A stretch of DNA of 64,000 nt, taken from NCBI RefSeq assembly GCF_018873765.1, contig NC_057919.1, positions 59,743,484 to 59,807,483 on the forward strand, given 5' to 3'. Below the pieces are notes generated by a model, which was not told the DNA's origin, ran no database searches, and saw only the letters and a program-made list of their open reading frames with translations. Made by a program: the position numbers and the translations under genes. Below, in pieces: positions 1 through 11,446 of the stretch. The DNA comes from Telopea speciosissima (lineage: Eukaryota; Streptophyta; Magnoliopsida; Proteales; Proteaceae). The stretch's first letter is position 1. Every line of letters begins with the position of its first letter.

Positions 1-112
1 TTGCCAACTAAGCACAATGAAATTTGTTGTTTTGTTTTGTTTGTTTTTTTTTTTTTCTATTCAGTTCTTTACTTTTCTAGATTCTTTCCATTTTAGCGTC
101 TTTCTTTAGGGA

Positions 113-471
113 AAATTATCTCCTCCAGTTCCCGGCCCGGCCTAGTTCCCCAATTCCTCTAATATGGTGATGGTGGATCCCAATCAGGTAGGGGTAAGAT
201 GATCATCCCAACCCCCCTTGTTAGAAGAAATGGGGAACTGGGCCACATAGGGAACTAGAGAAGATAAAGATCTAGTGCTTGATCGGATCTTTATCACCTC
301 CAGTTCTTTGCTCGACCCAATTCCCCAATTCCTCTATCAAGGAAGGGGGGGGGGGGAGGCTGGAATGACCATCCTACCCCTACTTGAACATTCTACTTGG
401 GTGGGTTCCACCACCCCCTATTAGAGAAATTGGAAAACTGGGCCGGATAGGGAACTAGAAGAGATAATTTT
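113..471. repeat. Foldback MITE-like repeat, head-to-head dimer
   Basis: Two palindromic units lie in opposite orientation. Each has arms of about 50 bp that pair with each other (left arm begins AAAATTATCTCCTCCAGTT, right arm ends GGAACTAGAAGAGATAATTTT in the outermost pair). The inner ends meet at 260-300 around AAAGATC and its complement. The same unit occurs singly at 37014-37155 and 57561-57706. There is no coding capacity. The structure fits a small non-autonomous DNA element; no clear target duplication was found, so the superfamily is unknown. Confidence 0.7.
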
Positions 472-516
472 ACGTGCCGGTTCAGGCCATTGCATGAGGT
501 CAGCGGTAACTTGGTT

Positions 517-1238
517 GAGATGATCTGTCACATGTCCCTGCCTCATTGGTTGGTGACAATTAGATTCATTATTTCCAATTCACCATATCGATACCAAATG
601 ATAAATGCCAAATGAGAGACACAGGAACAGAAAGAGATAGTCAAAGAGATGGACACAATGGCAGAACAAAACTAGCCCATTTGTTTTCTATAAAACATCA
701 CAAAAACCCATTCGATGCAATTTCCGAGGTCTGAGAGAGTCAAAATTAACATTCGGAGAATCAATCCAATATACACTCCATTGTCACAATCACATTCATA
801 TTAATTCTGTGCAATGGCTTCAATCGGCATATTTTCTTGAAGAGGACCCCCAATTTACAGGGAGGGTTCTTTAAAGAAAACTGAATCCAAAATTTATTAG
901 ATATACATCACAAAAAGAGGTAGTTACATACATACAGAGAAGTAGGAGACACACATGAAACCAAAAAAAAATAAACAGCAGAGAAGGAAGAGTAAAGTGA
1001 GCTTGATCAGAACAGAGCAGGGAAGAGGGGGTGAATGTTCACGTACATGAGCGTACGTGAACGACTCATAGCCATTCAGATGGAACATTTTCATAGAATA
1101 GATTCCATCTGAACGATTGTGAGTTGTTCACGTACGCTCACATACGTGAACATTCCCTGCACTCAGCAGGCAATCAATCAAAAAAGATGTGTGGGACTCT
1201 CATAGAGAAGTTTGAATAATTTCCTCTTCTTCCATGAT
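517..1238 (-). pseudogene. NBS-LRR copy A: last codons and 3' flank
   Basis: This stretch aligns closely with the 3' flank of NBS-LRR copy B (33120-33540). Positions 1200-1238 hold the last codons, ending in the acidic tail MEEEEIIQTSL and a TGA, matching MEEEEIIQASL in copy B. The rest is 3'-untranslated or flanking DNA. The coding frame is interrupted at 1239-1243 by a Copia element and resumes at 18797, where the upstream LRR codons continue. A 140-bp MITE (1025-1164) lies in the flank and is absent from copy B. What remains of copy A is only a 3' fragment; no NB-ARC is present. Confidence 0.8.
1025..1164. mobile_element. Palindromic MITE with 9-bp target duplication
   Basis: The element is a 140-bp near-perfect palindrome whose arms contain GAATGTTCACGTA and GAGCGTACGTGAAC in opposite orientation, each arm about 62 bp. 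It is flanked by AGCAGGGAA (1016-1024) and AGCAGGCAA (1165-1173), a 9-bp duplication with one mismatch. The homologous site in NBS-LRR copy B (around 33465) reads straight through without it, so this is a filled/empty pair. A 9-bp duplication is typical of Mutator-type elements, so a Mutator-derived MITE is the likely class. Confidence 0.75.
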
Positions 1239-1243
1239 TGTAC

Positions 1244-1721
1244 TGTTAGATTAAGAGAATCCTTCTGGGTTCAAACAGTGATAAATCCTATCACTATCAT
1301 GCCCATATGAAATGAAGAACATAACTCTAATGAAATAGAAGGAAAGATTGTACCTTGCACCTCAATGTGTTGATGAAGAATAATTATAATAATGCCCAAC
1401 AATCTCCTCCTTAATCTGGCGTCTTAGACCAATAAACCTTGAAGGGATCTTCTGCAGTCTCCCGTTCCTCATCATGAAGACCCTTTCCTTATGAGAGAAA
1501 TAGGGAAGTGAAACTAAAGTGACTCCTGGGATCCTTCTTAATAGTATTTATATTAATATTGTCCCAAAACCCTAACCCACTTCCACAATGGGTTTGGGTT
1601 GGCCCATCCCAATCAGAACCGGGTGACATGCTTGAACCAGCTCCAGTATTAGGATCCTCACCAATTGAACTGGGCTAAGTAATTAATCAAGCCCATAAAA
1701 TTTCTTTGAAAATTTCTTACA
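1244..1721 (-). repeat. 3' LTR of Copia element 1
   Basis: On the minus strand it begins TGTAAGAAATTTTC and ends CTTAATCTAACA, with TG/CA termini. It matches the copy at 18314-18791 along its whole length with no large gap. The adjoining bases at 1722-1735 are the complement of a polypurine tract (AAGTGGGAGAT on the minus strand), which fixes this copy as the 3' LTR. Confidence 0.92.
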
Positions 1722-2676
1722 ATCTCCCACTTGGGCTAGATTAATTACTGAGTCCAAATCAATTGATGTGGCCATGGAATCCCTCTACCTTTATATGTCA
1801 CTACTTTGATTTACTCAATAACATATCATGTTGAATAACAGCAGGAGATATACCTCAATATACAGTATACAACTTTCTGTCATCATAAACATGACACACT
1901 TGTCAAATAAATCGCTTTGAGATGTGTGACCATGAAGCTGAAACTTCATTTAGGTCCTATATCTGATTACAAAATCAGAGTGCCTTAAACAACCTTATAG
2001 GCACATACTTTGATATTAACTAATATTTGGGCAAACCGCCATAACTTTGGGTAAATATCAAACTTTGGCAAACCGCCTGTAACTTTGGCACACCACCTAT
2101 AACTTTGGCAAACCTCCCATGACTTTGGCAAATCGTCTATAACTTTGGCAAACCACCAATGACTGATATATCAGATGAATGAATCAAAATAAATCACACA
2201 TGTGCAAAATAAATGAGCAAGACAACACAATTATAAATAAATAACCATGCTCATATAGATGTCTAAAAAGACAAAAGTAAGGGCAGACCAATACAGTACT
2301 CCCACTAGATAAACATGTCAAAACTCAACAACATTCATACAAGTAAGGGCAGACCAATATAGGACTCCCACTAGACAAACATGTCAAAACTCAACAACAC
2401 TCATACAAGAGATGCGTTTGTTGAACACTCTCACTGGCAACACCTTTGTGAAAGGATCTGCCAACAAGTTGTCAGTCTCAATGTACTCCACAATAGTCCA
2501 CCTTTCACCATGAGATACTCGATCTCAATATCCTTGGAACTGCTAGAACCAAATAGCTGAGGTGTTATCACAATACAACACCATGGGTCTAGCAATGGAA
2601 TCAACAACCCTCAACTCCGAGATGCAACCCCCAAGTCATATAGCTTGCTTTGCAGCCCGAAAAGGGCAATAAAACC

Positions 2677-4785
2677 TCAGACCTGCAAAAGGATTTTGGT
2701 CTTGTTTAAGTATCTCACGACCTTCCTAGCTGCTGTCAAATGTGCTAACCCAGGATCAAACAGAAAGCTCCCTAAAAAAAAATTGATAGCAAAAGCTACA
2801 TCTGGACAAGAACAAACATGTGCATACATCAACCTCCCTATTACGGAAGTATATGGCTTGTTAGCCATGAGACTTCTCTCAATATCACTTCTAGGGCAAT
2901 ATCCTTTATTCAACTTGTCCCTTTACTGATGTGTACCTCACTCCCTGAACTCTGGGACATATTCACTCCCTGAACTCTGGGACATATTGAATATCTTCAG
3001 AACCCTATCAATGTATGCATGCTGGGATAGACCGAAAAAACTTTATCATTTGTTATGAGTAATCACAATCCTAAGAACATAAGTGCTCTCACCTATGTCC
3101 TTCATACTTTAAAGTTTTCTTAAAGAAAACACTTGGTCTCCAAAACACTAATAAATCACTAACTGTCAGTAAGGTGTCATCAACATACAGTACTTAGGAG
3201 ATAAACCTACTCCCACTGACCTTCAGATAGATGCAGTCATCAATGGCATGACATTTTTAGTAAGGCCAATTGATGAAACATTCTGATCAAATTCCAAGTA
3301 CCACTCCCTGGAAACCTGTTTCAACCCATAGATAGACTTCTTTAGTCTACACACCATGTATACCTTCTCCTCTTCTCCAAACCCTTCTGGTTGCCTCGCA
3401 TAGAGTTCCTCAGCCAAATCTCAATTTAGAAAAATAGTCTTTACATCCATCTGATGTAACTCAAGGTCAAAGTGACCTACGATAGTCATTATGATTCTGA
3501 ATGAATCTTTCGTCAAAACAGGAGAAAACTTTCCTTGTAGACAATGCCCTCTCTGAGTGAAACCTTTCGCTACTTGTCTAGTCTTGTAGCGTTCCACCTT
3601 CCCCTGAGAGTCAATATTGGTCTTGAAAAACTACTTTGATGCAATAGCCTTGCATCTCTTAGGAATCTCAATTAATTCTCAAACACCATTTCATTGCCCT
3701 AGCAACAACTCATCCTTAAACCCTTCCAACCATGTTGCAAAGTGTAGACATCTCACCCTCACTCTTAAGAAACTTTACACGGGTAGTCTCACCTCTCTTT
3801 GGGACTTATCTGCTTGGTTTACCAACTACAATCCTCACTCTTAACTGCGGAGTTCTGAGGGGATCCGATGCATTAGTGCTGGTATAATCACATCCAGATG
3901 GATGGGGGTTTATCTTTCCTAAAAAAAAAAGAAATTTGGTAAAACCTAATAGAAAACCTAGCCTCTCAAAGTTACGACCCCAAGACGGTGAGTTGTTTTG
4001 GGGATATCCAGAGAGAGATCGAAGGGCTATAGATTCTATGACCCAGGCTCAGGGAGTAGAATTGATGAGACTACCCGTGTAAAGTTTCTTAAGAGTGAGG
4101 GTGAGATGTCTATACTTTGTAACATGGTTGGAAGGGTTTAAGGATGAGTTGTTGTTAGTGTAGTGAAATGGTGTTTGAGAATTAATTGAGATTCCTTAGA
4201 GATGCAAGGTTGTTGCATCAAAGTAGTTTTTCAAGACCAATATTGACCCTCAGGGGAAGGTGGAATGCAACAAGACTAGACAAGTAGCGAAAGGTTTCAC
4301 TCAGAGAAAACTTTCCTTGTAGACAATGCCCTCTTTGAGTGAAACCTTTTGCTACTTGTCTAGTCTTGTAGCATTCTTCCTTCCCCTGAGGGTCAATATT
4401 GGTCTTGAAAAACTACTTTGATGCAACAGCCTTGCATCTCTGAGGAATCTCAATTAATTCTCAAACACCATTTCACTGTACTAACAACAACTCATCCTTA
4501 AAGCCTTTCAACCATGTTGCAAAGTGCATACATCTTACCCTCACTCTTAAGAAACTTTACACGGATAGTCTCATCAATTCTACTCCCTGAGCTTGGGCCA
4601 TAGAATCTATAACCTTCGATCTCTCTATGGATATCCCCAAAACAACTCACCATCTTGGGGTCGTAACTTTGAGAGGCTAGGTTTTCTAGCAGTCCATGGT
4701 TCAAATGGGGTCTTTTAGCTGACTTGCTTGACATTCTTTTGAGAATGTAAACGACAGTTTGAAGTGTCATACCCCAGAAATACAA
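2677..4785 (-). pseudogene. Copia pol remnants (integrase C-terminus, RT, RNase H side)
   Basis: Minus-strand translation gives Copia pol motifs in the expected order. An integrase C-terminal stretch with YFWG and EGYRFYGP lies at about 4.5-4.8 kb. Reverse transcriptase with KKSIYGLKQVSREWY lies at about 3.2-3.4 kb. A connection/RNase H-side stretch with YTSVIGRLMYAHVCSCPDVAF lies at about 2.7-2.9 kb. The region is fossil, with multiple interruptions and an inverted duplication inside it. Family: Ty1/Copia pol, by motif recognition only. Confidence 0.75.
3520..4690. repeat. Alternating inverted triplication within Copia 1
   Basis: Three copies of one segment of up to about 370 bp lie next to each other in alternating orientation, at about 3520-3800, 3950-4305 (inverted) and 4305-4690. 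The second and third copies are almost back to back, so they form a long near-perfect hairpin. Marker strings such as GGTCTTGAAAAACTACTTTG occur in copies one and three and as the reverse complement in copy two. The segment is Copia integrase/RT-region sequence, so this is a rearrangement within the element rather than a separate insertion. Confidence 0.8.
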
Positions 4786-5331
4786 TCAAACAGGATATAC
4801 ATATCTTTGACCTAACCAAAATGTTCATTTCTTCTTTTAGTGGCCCCGTGAGATGCTATTTCATGTTCCTATAAGAACATGGCAAAAGGCCCAAGTGTTG
4901 ACTAGCTTCACCACTACTTTCGTGACACTTTCAAGCACCATGGAAATAATCTTTCCTTTTGGAAGTGATCATCTTTCCCTTGATGCAGTCAACACACTTA
5001 CTCAAAACCTCAAGGTCAAGGTATTTAAGAGGATAAATACTGTCTATAAAATTTATCAAACACAACCAAAACCAAAATAATAGAATCAATTAATGAAAAG
5101 AAGCCATCTTTCTTAAAATAACCTGAATACTTGTCCAAAGTTAATCTGAAAACTTAAAACAAAATCCTTTTGAATTTAGATAAAAAACTACATGCTTCAG
5201 GTAAAAATAAATAAATAAAATTAATTAAATCTGAAAAAAAAAATATTCTAATGGTTCCTATAGCTTCTACATCTACTTTTCCTTATTTCACACAAAGACA
5301 TACTCTTCACGTTCACCCCTTGATCAGAAAC

Positions 5332-5739
5332 CTAGTTCTTATCTTCCAAGTACGATGGCGAATAGTTAGGTGATTTGGGAATGTAGAACGGTGATTCTGA
5401 TTTGTCCACCTCCTTAGATACAGTGTTTTCATTTGACAAGGACCTTGGAATATAATAAGGTGACTCTGGCTTATCCACATCCTCAGAGAAAGTTTTCACA
5501 ATTCGACCGCACTCAGGTGGCCAATCCCTTATTGTCGATGGTCTAGGCATTTTGGACCTTTTAAAAGCCACTATATGGGTTGTCAAGATAGCTTTGTAGG
5601 CTTGTACGTTCAAGTGCATCTTCTTCTGTCCTATTTGGGGACGGTTTGCAATACGCAGGGGAGAGTCTAAGGCACAGGTATTACTGGTTTCAGTCTTGAA
5701 ATTATCACCTATAACAGACTTTTCCTTCGTGGATGACAT
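5332..5739 (-). CDS. Unidentified 135-aa reading frame in Copia 1
   Basis: The frame starts MSSTKEKSVIGD and has a C-terminal third with repeated Ser/Pro/Tyr motifs (ESPYYIP, ESPFYIP, SPNYSPSY) and acidic-basic spacers. It lies upstream of the integrase remnant, about where gag should begin, but I see no gag signature and no CCHC knuckle. No membrane segment is evident. It may be a diverged or captured sequence, or a chance frame in a fossil element. I do not recognise the protein and assign no function. Confidence 0.25.
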   Translation of the reverse strand: MSSTKEKSVIGDNFKTETSNTCALDSPLRIANRPQIGQKKMHLNVQAYKAILTTHIVAFKRSKMPRPSTIRDWPPECGRIVKTFSEDVDKPESPYYIPRSLSNENTVSKEVDKSESPFYIPKSPNYSPSYLEDKN

Positions 5740-5879
5740 CTTGTTTGATAAAATATCTAATTAACAACTAGTATTTATCAAACAAAAAAGATGATAATAA
5801 CTTAGACATTAAACCAATGTCAAATATTTTACTAGTTATAACAAAACAAACTAGCTAATAGACAAGAGTTTTAGTCATG

Positions 5880-8137
5880 TTCACATTCCTAATCTATGCG
5901 TATTGCAATGCAGTTGTCCTCTTCCATTCCTTATACTTTCCCCAATTAGGGTAGGAACCATAGAAGAAAATTACCCTTAATAAACATTCTTGAGTCACTA
6001 CTACCCAGATAAACACATATTCTAATCTATGAGAGCATAACTTGGGTGTGATATAAACATACCAAAAGAGTAAATTAGCTAGCTCTGGATACAATACAAA
6101 TCACTAGCAACATAAATCACATAAAAATCACAACCGGACTACATCTTTACCCTTTGGGGCATAAAATGTACTGGTTCTTTCATAAAATCACATTTACCAT
6201 AAACAAAAAATAATTTAGCCAGTACAAGGGAAAAGAAAATACCAGCAATATAAACCATAAGAAAGTCACAATCGAACTACATCTTTACCCTTTGGGGCAT
6301 AAGATGCACTGGTCATTTCTGAAAGAAATGATAATTTAGGAATCCTATCACCTTTGGGCATATAGAACCCCTAGACTACCATTCTTTCCTATGCTTGCAT
6401 GTGCATGCACAATTTCTTTAAACTTAGGTAGCATCACCTTTGGGCATATACTACCAACTTTGCTGCCATGGCAGAACTGCAGAGAAACTCGACATGCCAT
6501 TTGGTGGTCAACATCTCATTCCCCTATAGTTCCCATAAAGAAAAAATATGCAGCCAAACAAGTGGAATAATATACATTACATATTTCTAACGCCTTAATG
6601 AGTGCTAATGTGTATGTTATCATGCACAAATAAGAATTTGTCAATATTAAGTCCCCATAAATAACCAGAATAATGTCAGAATCGAAAATTTAAATGCGAA
6701 CACGTAACCCCATAAAGGGATAAATACAAAATTTAAAAAAATGTGCCCTAAAGTTACTGTTTTAACCAACAGAGGGCACCACGAGGTAGGCCTCGAAAAA
6801 ATGAAGCCACAAAGTCCCGGAACAGGCAAAACGGACTGGGCATGAGCTCACATGAGTCGGTCAAAGTTGGAGAGTGATTGTACTTTTCTTAGTCAAACTT
6901 TGGTTCAATTCTGGTTCGGCCTGGTTCAAACTGATCTGGGTGAATTGAATTGAGTAAAAGCTCAACCGGCAGGGTCGACCCATTGGGTCACAAAAGCGGG
7001 TTGGAATTTTGGATCTTGGGTCTCGGGTCAAGTTACCTTGGCCGGGTCAGGAACCTTTGATCGATCCAAAAATGGGTCGGGTTAAGTTGACCGGATCAGA
7101 CTTGACCCATAAGTTAAAGGGTTTTTTTTTTTGTGTTTTTGCTTTTACCTTTTTTTAACTTTTTACTATCTTTTTACTTTGACCTTTTAAACTTTTAAAA
7201 CTTTGGAAATCCGTTTTCAAATGTTTGACTTACCTTTTTTGTCTTTTTTAAACAAAAGTAATAAGAAGAAGGTATATTCCTTCTTCTTCTCCAAACTTCA
7301 AAATACCCATTAACACATGATGCTGTGGTTTTCAAAAAGGAACAAACAAATCCGCTACTTGCGGCAACGATTCTGGAAGTGCGCCCAGTCTGCCGGCAGC
7401 AACCGCTAGCACTCTCCCGAAAAATCCTCCCTACTCTGCTGAAATCCATAAGAAATAACCCCTTTTTTTTAAAAGAAATTTAAAACTGTGGTAAAAACGG
7501 CGACTATGGGCTGCTATGCAGTCCACCGCTGGCAAGGCCACCGCCCTAGGAGTGCTCGCCGGACTCTGACGACACCACCAGTCTTCAAATGCTTGAAAGC
7601 CCTCTCCTGACCGGCTGAAAATCCATCCTCTTTTGCGGTTTTGTTTGTTTTTTTTGAACCCTTCTTCTATCTCAACCAGAAAGGGAGTATTAATTCGGAT
7701 GTAGGAATATCCTTGAAGGGCCGAGACATGTTACAGTTATTCACTTGGTATCCAAATGGATTAAAATTGAACGGGGCTTACGATCCTGTGGCTAATTTTA
7801 TTTTTTTTAAGGAACCTCGAACAGAAACTGTTAGAACCCACCCTAATGGGTTTTGAGATCTGCAGGCCTCTTTAGCGGCGACGACCAGGATATGACCAAA
7901 GATGCCTGGTTTTCCTGGTCAAAACCAGCGTACCCGACCCCGATTTTATTCTTTTAATTTTTCAAAAAACCTTTGCACTATCGGCCAAAAGAAATAAAAA
8001 TGACGTAATCCTTTAATCCTCTTAATTATTAAAATAAACGATAAATCTGGTTTGTGCTGGCTCCCATTCTTTCTTTATTTTCAATCGAACAAACAAATCC
8101 CAATTGGGCAGCGAAAACGTATGGTTTAAAAAATTTA
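5880..8137 (-). other. Copia 1 untranslated leader, first part
   Basis: No convincing coding region was seen. The stretch resembles the leader of the second Copia at 54240-55660: both contain CACCTTTGGGCAT-like strings, and both contain a run of GGGTC/GACCC-rich repeats (here about 6960-7110). The MULE interrupts it at 8138 and it resumes at 18258-18300 before the primer-binding site. It is therefore leader DNA between the LTR and the coding part. Confidence 0.6.
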
Positions 8138-8600
8138 GGATTTTTTACAATTACCATTCCAAAAACTTTACTATCTACCATTACCCCCCTAAAAACTTTG
8201 AAACAACTGTTACCCCCCGTGCTGCATACTAATAACCAACTGGCCCCGCCGTTATAGACCTGTAACGGTGGGGGTTAGTCGTGAGGGTTTGTCATTGTCA
8301 CGATTTTATTAGGACCAAAATACCCTTAGTAGTGAAATAAACCATTGTCACAGATTTGTTAGGACTAAAATGCCCTTAGTAGTGAAATAAACCCTATTTC
8401 GAAGGATATCTTCACTTTCTCTTCACTTCATCCTCTTCGCTTCATCCTCTGCGCTTCACCTGCTGCTGCAAACTAGAGGAAGAAGAAGGAGTTCGTCTCA
8501 GCCCTCTTCTCAGGCCACGATTTCTTCCACCGTATAGAGAGGTGCCACCGTTAAAGGAAAAAACGCATTTGATTGCTCTCTGAGAAGGGAAGAGAGAAGT
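8138..8600 (+). repeat. Left terminal inverted repeat of the MULE
   Basis: About 463 bp pair with 17742-18248 in opposite orientation, with a few small gaps, one being an expanded G run in the right copy. Just inside it, 8598-8680 is an imperfect direct repeat of the inner TIR sequence (TCAGCCCTCTTCTCAGGCCA occurs twice). In MuDR-type elements the TIRs act as promoters; here the left TIR would drive the GRF gene. That last point is inference. Confidence 0.88.
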
Positions 8601-9833
8601 GAAACCGGAGGAAGAAGAAGAACTTATCTCAGCCCTCTTCTCAGGCCACGATTTTAGTCCTCTCTGGTTTAACTATCTCCATCGTCTCAGGTGACATTGC
8701 AATTTCCGACGAAGTTAAGGTAATACATTCTTGTCTTCTTCTCCTTATTTTCTCTCTTCGATTAGGGCATAAAATCACAATGTCTTGCTGTACCCTTTTG
8801 ATGTTTGTTGTAGATGAAATTACCCAGCCCATCTAATTAGTCTTCTACTCCCGGTATCCTTGTCCTTGTGGTATTGAGTGTTACTCTTTCTTGGAGCATT
8901 CTCTTCTCTCCTTTTTTTCCTCACTTCTTCTACATTGTTAGCACTGGTTTTCTGTATTCGGTATTGTTTCAATTTTTTACACACCGAGATGCCCCTCTAC
9001 ACTTGCTGTTACAGGTAATGCAGAACTTTGCAAATGATAGCATAGCCTTCAGGAAAAACAACAACAAACCATAATTACAAAGAAAAATACCAAATAGAGT
9101 GGGTCTTGACAGCATGAAACCATCAGGAGAGAAATAGTTAAGCAAAAGTTTAAGAAAAAATTGAGTTTCATGTCAGAACTGTTTTCACAAGGAAAGAGAA
9201 GAGAAAGCACAACATGGCATAGGGAGGCTGAAACATGAACACAAGGATTAAAGGAAATTCAACATACATTTTACATCAATCAACAAATGAATCAAATGGC
9301 CCTGATGCCCAGGTAAACATGAGCTGAGTAAGAAGAAATGTGTATAATGAGAGGGGGTGGGGGTTGAAATTCCCCAAAAGAAGAAAGAATTTCTGATGAT
9401 CTCCAAAACTAGATAGAAAAATCCACTGTAATTACTTAGTTAAAGAAGTAACCTGAACTGGTAGACCTGCATACTTCTTGGATGTAATGTGTTTTTCTTG
9501 TGCTTTACTTTCTCTTCTTTAGTCTCTTGCCTTAGATATTGTTTATTTTCTTGTCCTCCACCAGTTACATTTTTATTTTGGTGAGATGGAACCCATTCCT
9601 TTGATATCTCATTCTGTTGAATGTACATTAATTTTGCTTCCATTCTTTGAAATACCAAGTAATAGAAGGTGAGCTTATCTATTATAGCCTTAACTGCCCA
9701 TTTATGAGCAGTTGACACCTCTCCCTTAGACTTCTTAACAAGGCACATAGATTGAAAATACATGAAATACTTCTTTGTTTAAAAAGGAAATAATTAATGT
9801 ATGACTTGTTCTCCTGGAATGTTTGCAGGTAAG

Positions 9834-10217
9834 ATGTCATCTGGGAGTGTGAATAGCGGTTGTGCAAGGTGGGTGAGGTTCCAAAACATGCAATGTTATT
9901 GCCGGAGGAGATCTGCTGTGAGTATATCAGAGTCAATGGACAACCCAGATAGGCTGTATTATATTTGTTTCAACAGAGACAATGGTGGTTGCAGATTCTT
10001 CAGATGTGCAGTACCCATTGGTGAAACAAGCCAATCTGTGCATGCTAGTGATGCACCAAACAATGAAGGTGAAATAGAGCAACAGAGAAGTGAAGAGATT
10101 GGTAGTCTGAATATTAGATTGAATACTGTGGAGAAGACTGTAGCAATAATGAAGATCACAAATCAGGTAGTAATAGTTCTGATTGTATTGTACTGTATTT
10201 GGAATGTAGTGATTTAA
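9834..10217 (+). CDS. GRF-type zinc-finger protein with C-terminal membrane anchor
   Basis: The predicted protein has 127 residues from the ATG at 9834. This start is preferred to the one at 9801 because a splice-acceptor-like TTTGCAG ends five bases upstream. Residues about 20-62 fit the GRF zinc-finger layout: CYCRRRS, then RLYYICF, then GGCRFFRC, giving the Cys/Cys/Cys spacing and aromatic residues of the family. A short acidic linker and a heptad-like stretch follow (about residues 80-105). The protein ends in a hydrophobic segment, VVIVLIVLYCIWNVVI, a likely tail anchor. AATAAA lies at 10381. GRF fingers are known to bind single-stranded nucleic acid in some proteins; a role here is inference. 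The frame is intact, unlike the transposase of the same element. Confidence 0.75.
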   Translation: MSSGSVNSGCARWVRFQNMQCYCRRRSAVSISESMDNPDRLYYICFNRDNGGCRFFRCAVPIGETSQSVHASDAPNNEGEIEQQRSEEIGSLNIRLNTVEKTVAIMKITNQVVIVLIVLYCIWNVVI

Positions 10218-10477
10218 GTCTGGGAATTTCAAAGTCATTTTGTTGAAGTCTATTTTGGTTAATCTTGGGTTGGAATCATGGATGTTTTTTAGTTTTAGGT
10301 TGTAATGATGGATGTTAATTATGGTTGAATATTGTAGTAAAATAGCATCTTGTGAACTGTTCTCTGTTATCAGAATATGTAATAAAGTAGCATCTTGTGA
10401 ACTTCTTCCTGCAACCATTTTGCCGACTTTAATGTCATGAGAATCAAAAGATCAGCCCCTGATGGAAGTGCATTGTG

Positions 10478-11446
10478 CTAATGATTTAAAGAGGGGCTGC
10501 TTTTGAATTGAATACCAGGAGAGGACTCCTACAGCTGTTATAATTAGTTTCATTAGATAGGTTTCTATTGGGATTGTTTCTGTTTTGGTTTTATTATGCA
10601 ATCTGAAATTAGAGGGTAGGTTAGGATTTAATTTCCTAGATAGATTAGGATTTTATTTGATTTTGTGAGAAGCCTTGAAAGGGTGAAAAGCCCGGGAGAG
10701 AGGGAGAGACTCAATCCAAATCTATCCTACCTTATTTTATCTTCTTCGAATTTTCTTTTTATTTTCCAATCGGCTTTGTGGGAGATCTGTATTCTGAAGT
10801 CTACTGCAATCTAAGGCTTAACTGCAGTGTTGGAATTCTGTAACCAGTCACTACAAGAAGCCGTATTGAGTTCCAATTAATTGCTGATTAAAGAACCCTC
10901 AAAATAGCGTATGTGGTTCGGTTTTCTATGGTGTTTTGCTGAGATCTCCACTGCTAGACAGTACATCGATCCTACTGTAGGATTGGTTCTTAGTTGAACT
11001 AGTTCCTACATTAGTTAGAACCCAAGAACTCAGATCATAGCCTCTGTCTGATACACTGATTATTAGAAGGATGGATAGATCAGAAAAGTTATAATCAGAA
11101 TTCAAATAAAGAACTAATGTGAGGTCCTAATGTTGGCCACTTAACCACAGTAATAGGTGGGTAGCTCTCCACATTCCAAAAGCAATAATTAGTAGAAATT
11201 TGGCTTCTTTTCACCAAGAACAATCCCTTACTCCTAAAACCACCAGCTCCGACAGAATACACTCGCTCTTTGATTAAACACCAATCATTCTAACACAAAA
11301 AACCAGTAAATTCATTCAAGGCAAGCACAGATTAAAAAAAAGAGATCTATCTAACTAACCCAAAATTCCACTAATTAAAACAGAAACAGATCCCAATAGA
11401 AACCTATCTAATGAAACTAATGATTTAAAGAGGGGCTGCTTTTGAA
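10478..11446. repeat. Insertion-like block bounded by 30-bp direct repeats in the MULE
   Basis: A 30-bp direct repeat containing ATGATTTAAAGAGGGGCTGC occurs at 10478-10507 and 11417-11446. Between them, about 45 bp near each end are inverted copies (10545-10590 against 11376-11419, both with CCCAATAGAAACCTATCTA in one orientation). The interior of about 910 bp has no coding frame of note. Direct repeats this long are not an ordinary target duplication. A small nested element or a template-switch rearrangement are both possible. Confidence 0.5.

Noticed and set aside
9440-9936. Minus-strand frames overlapping the start of the GRF gene
   Set aside because: They run antisense to the GRF gene and its 5' region and show no domain.
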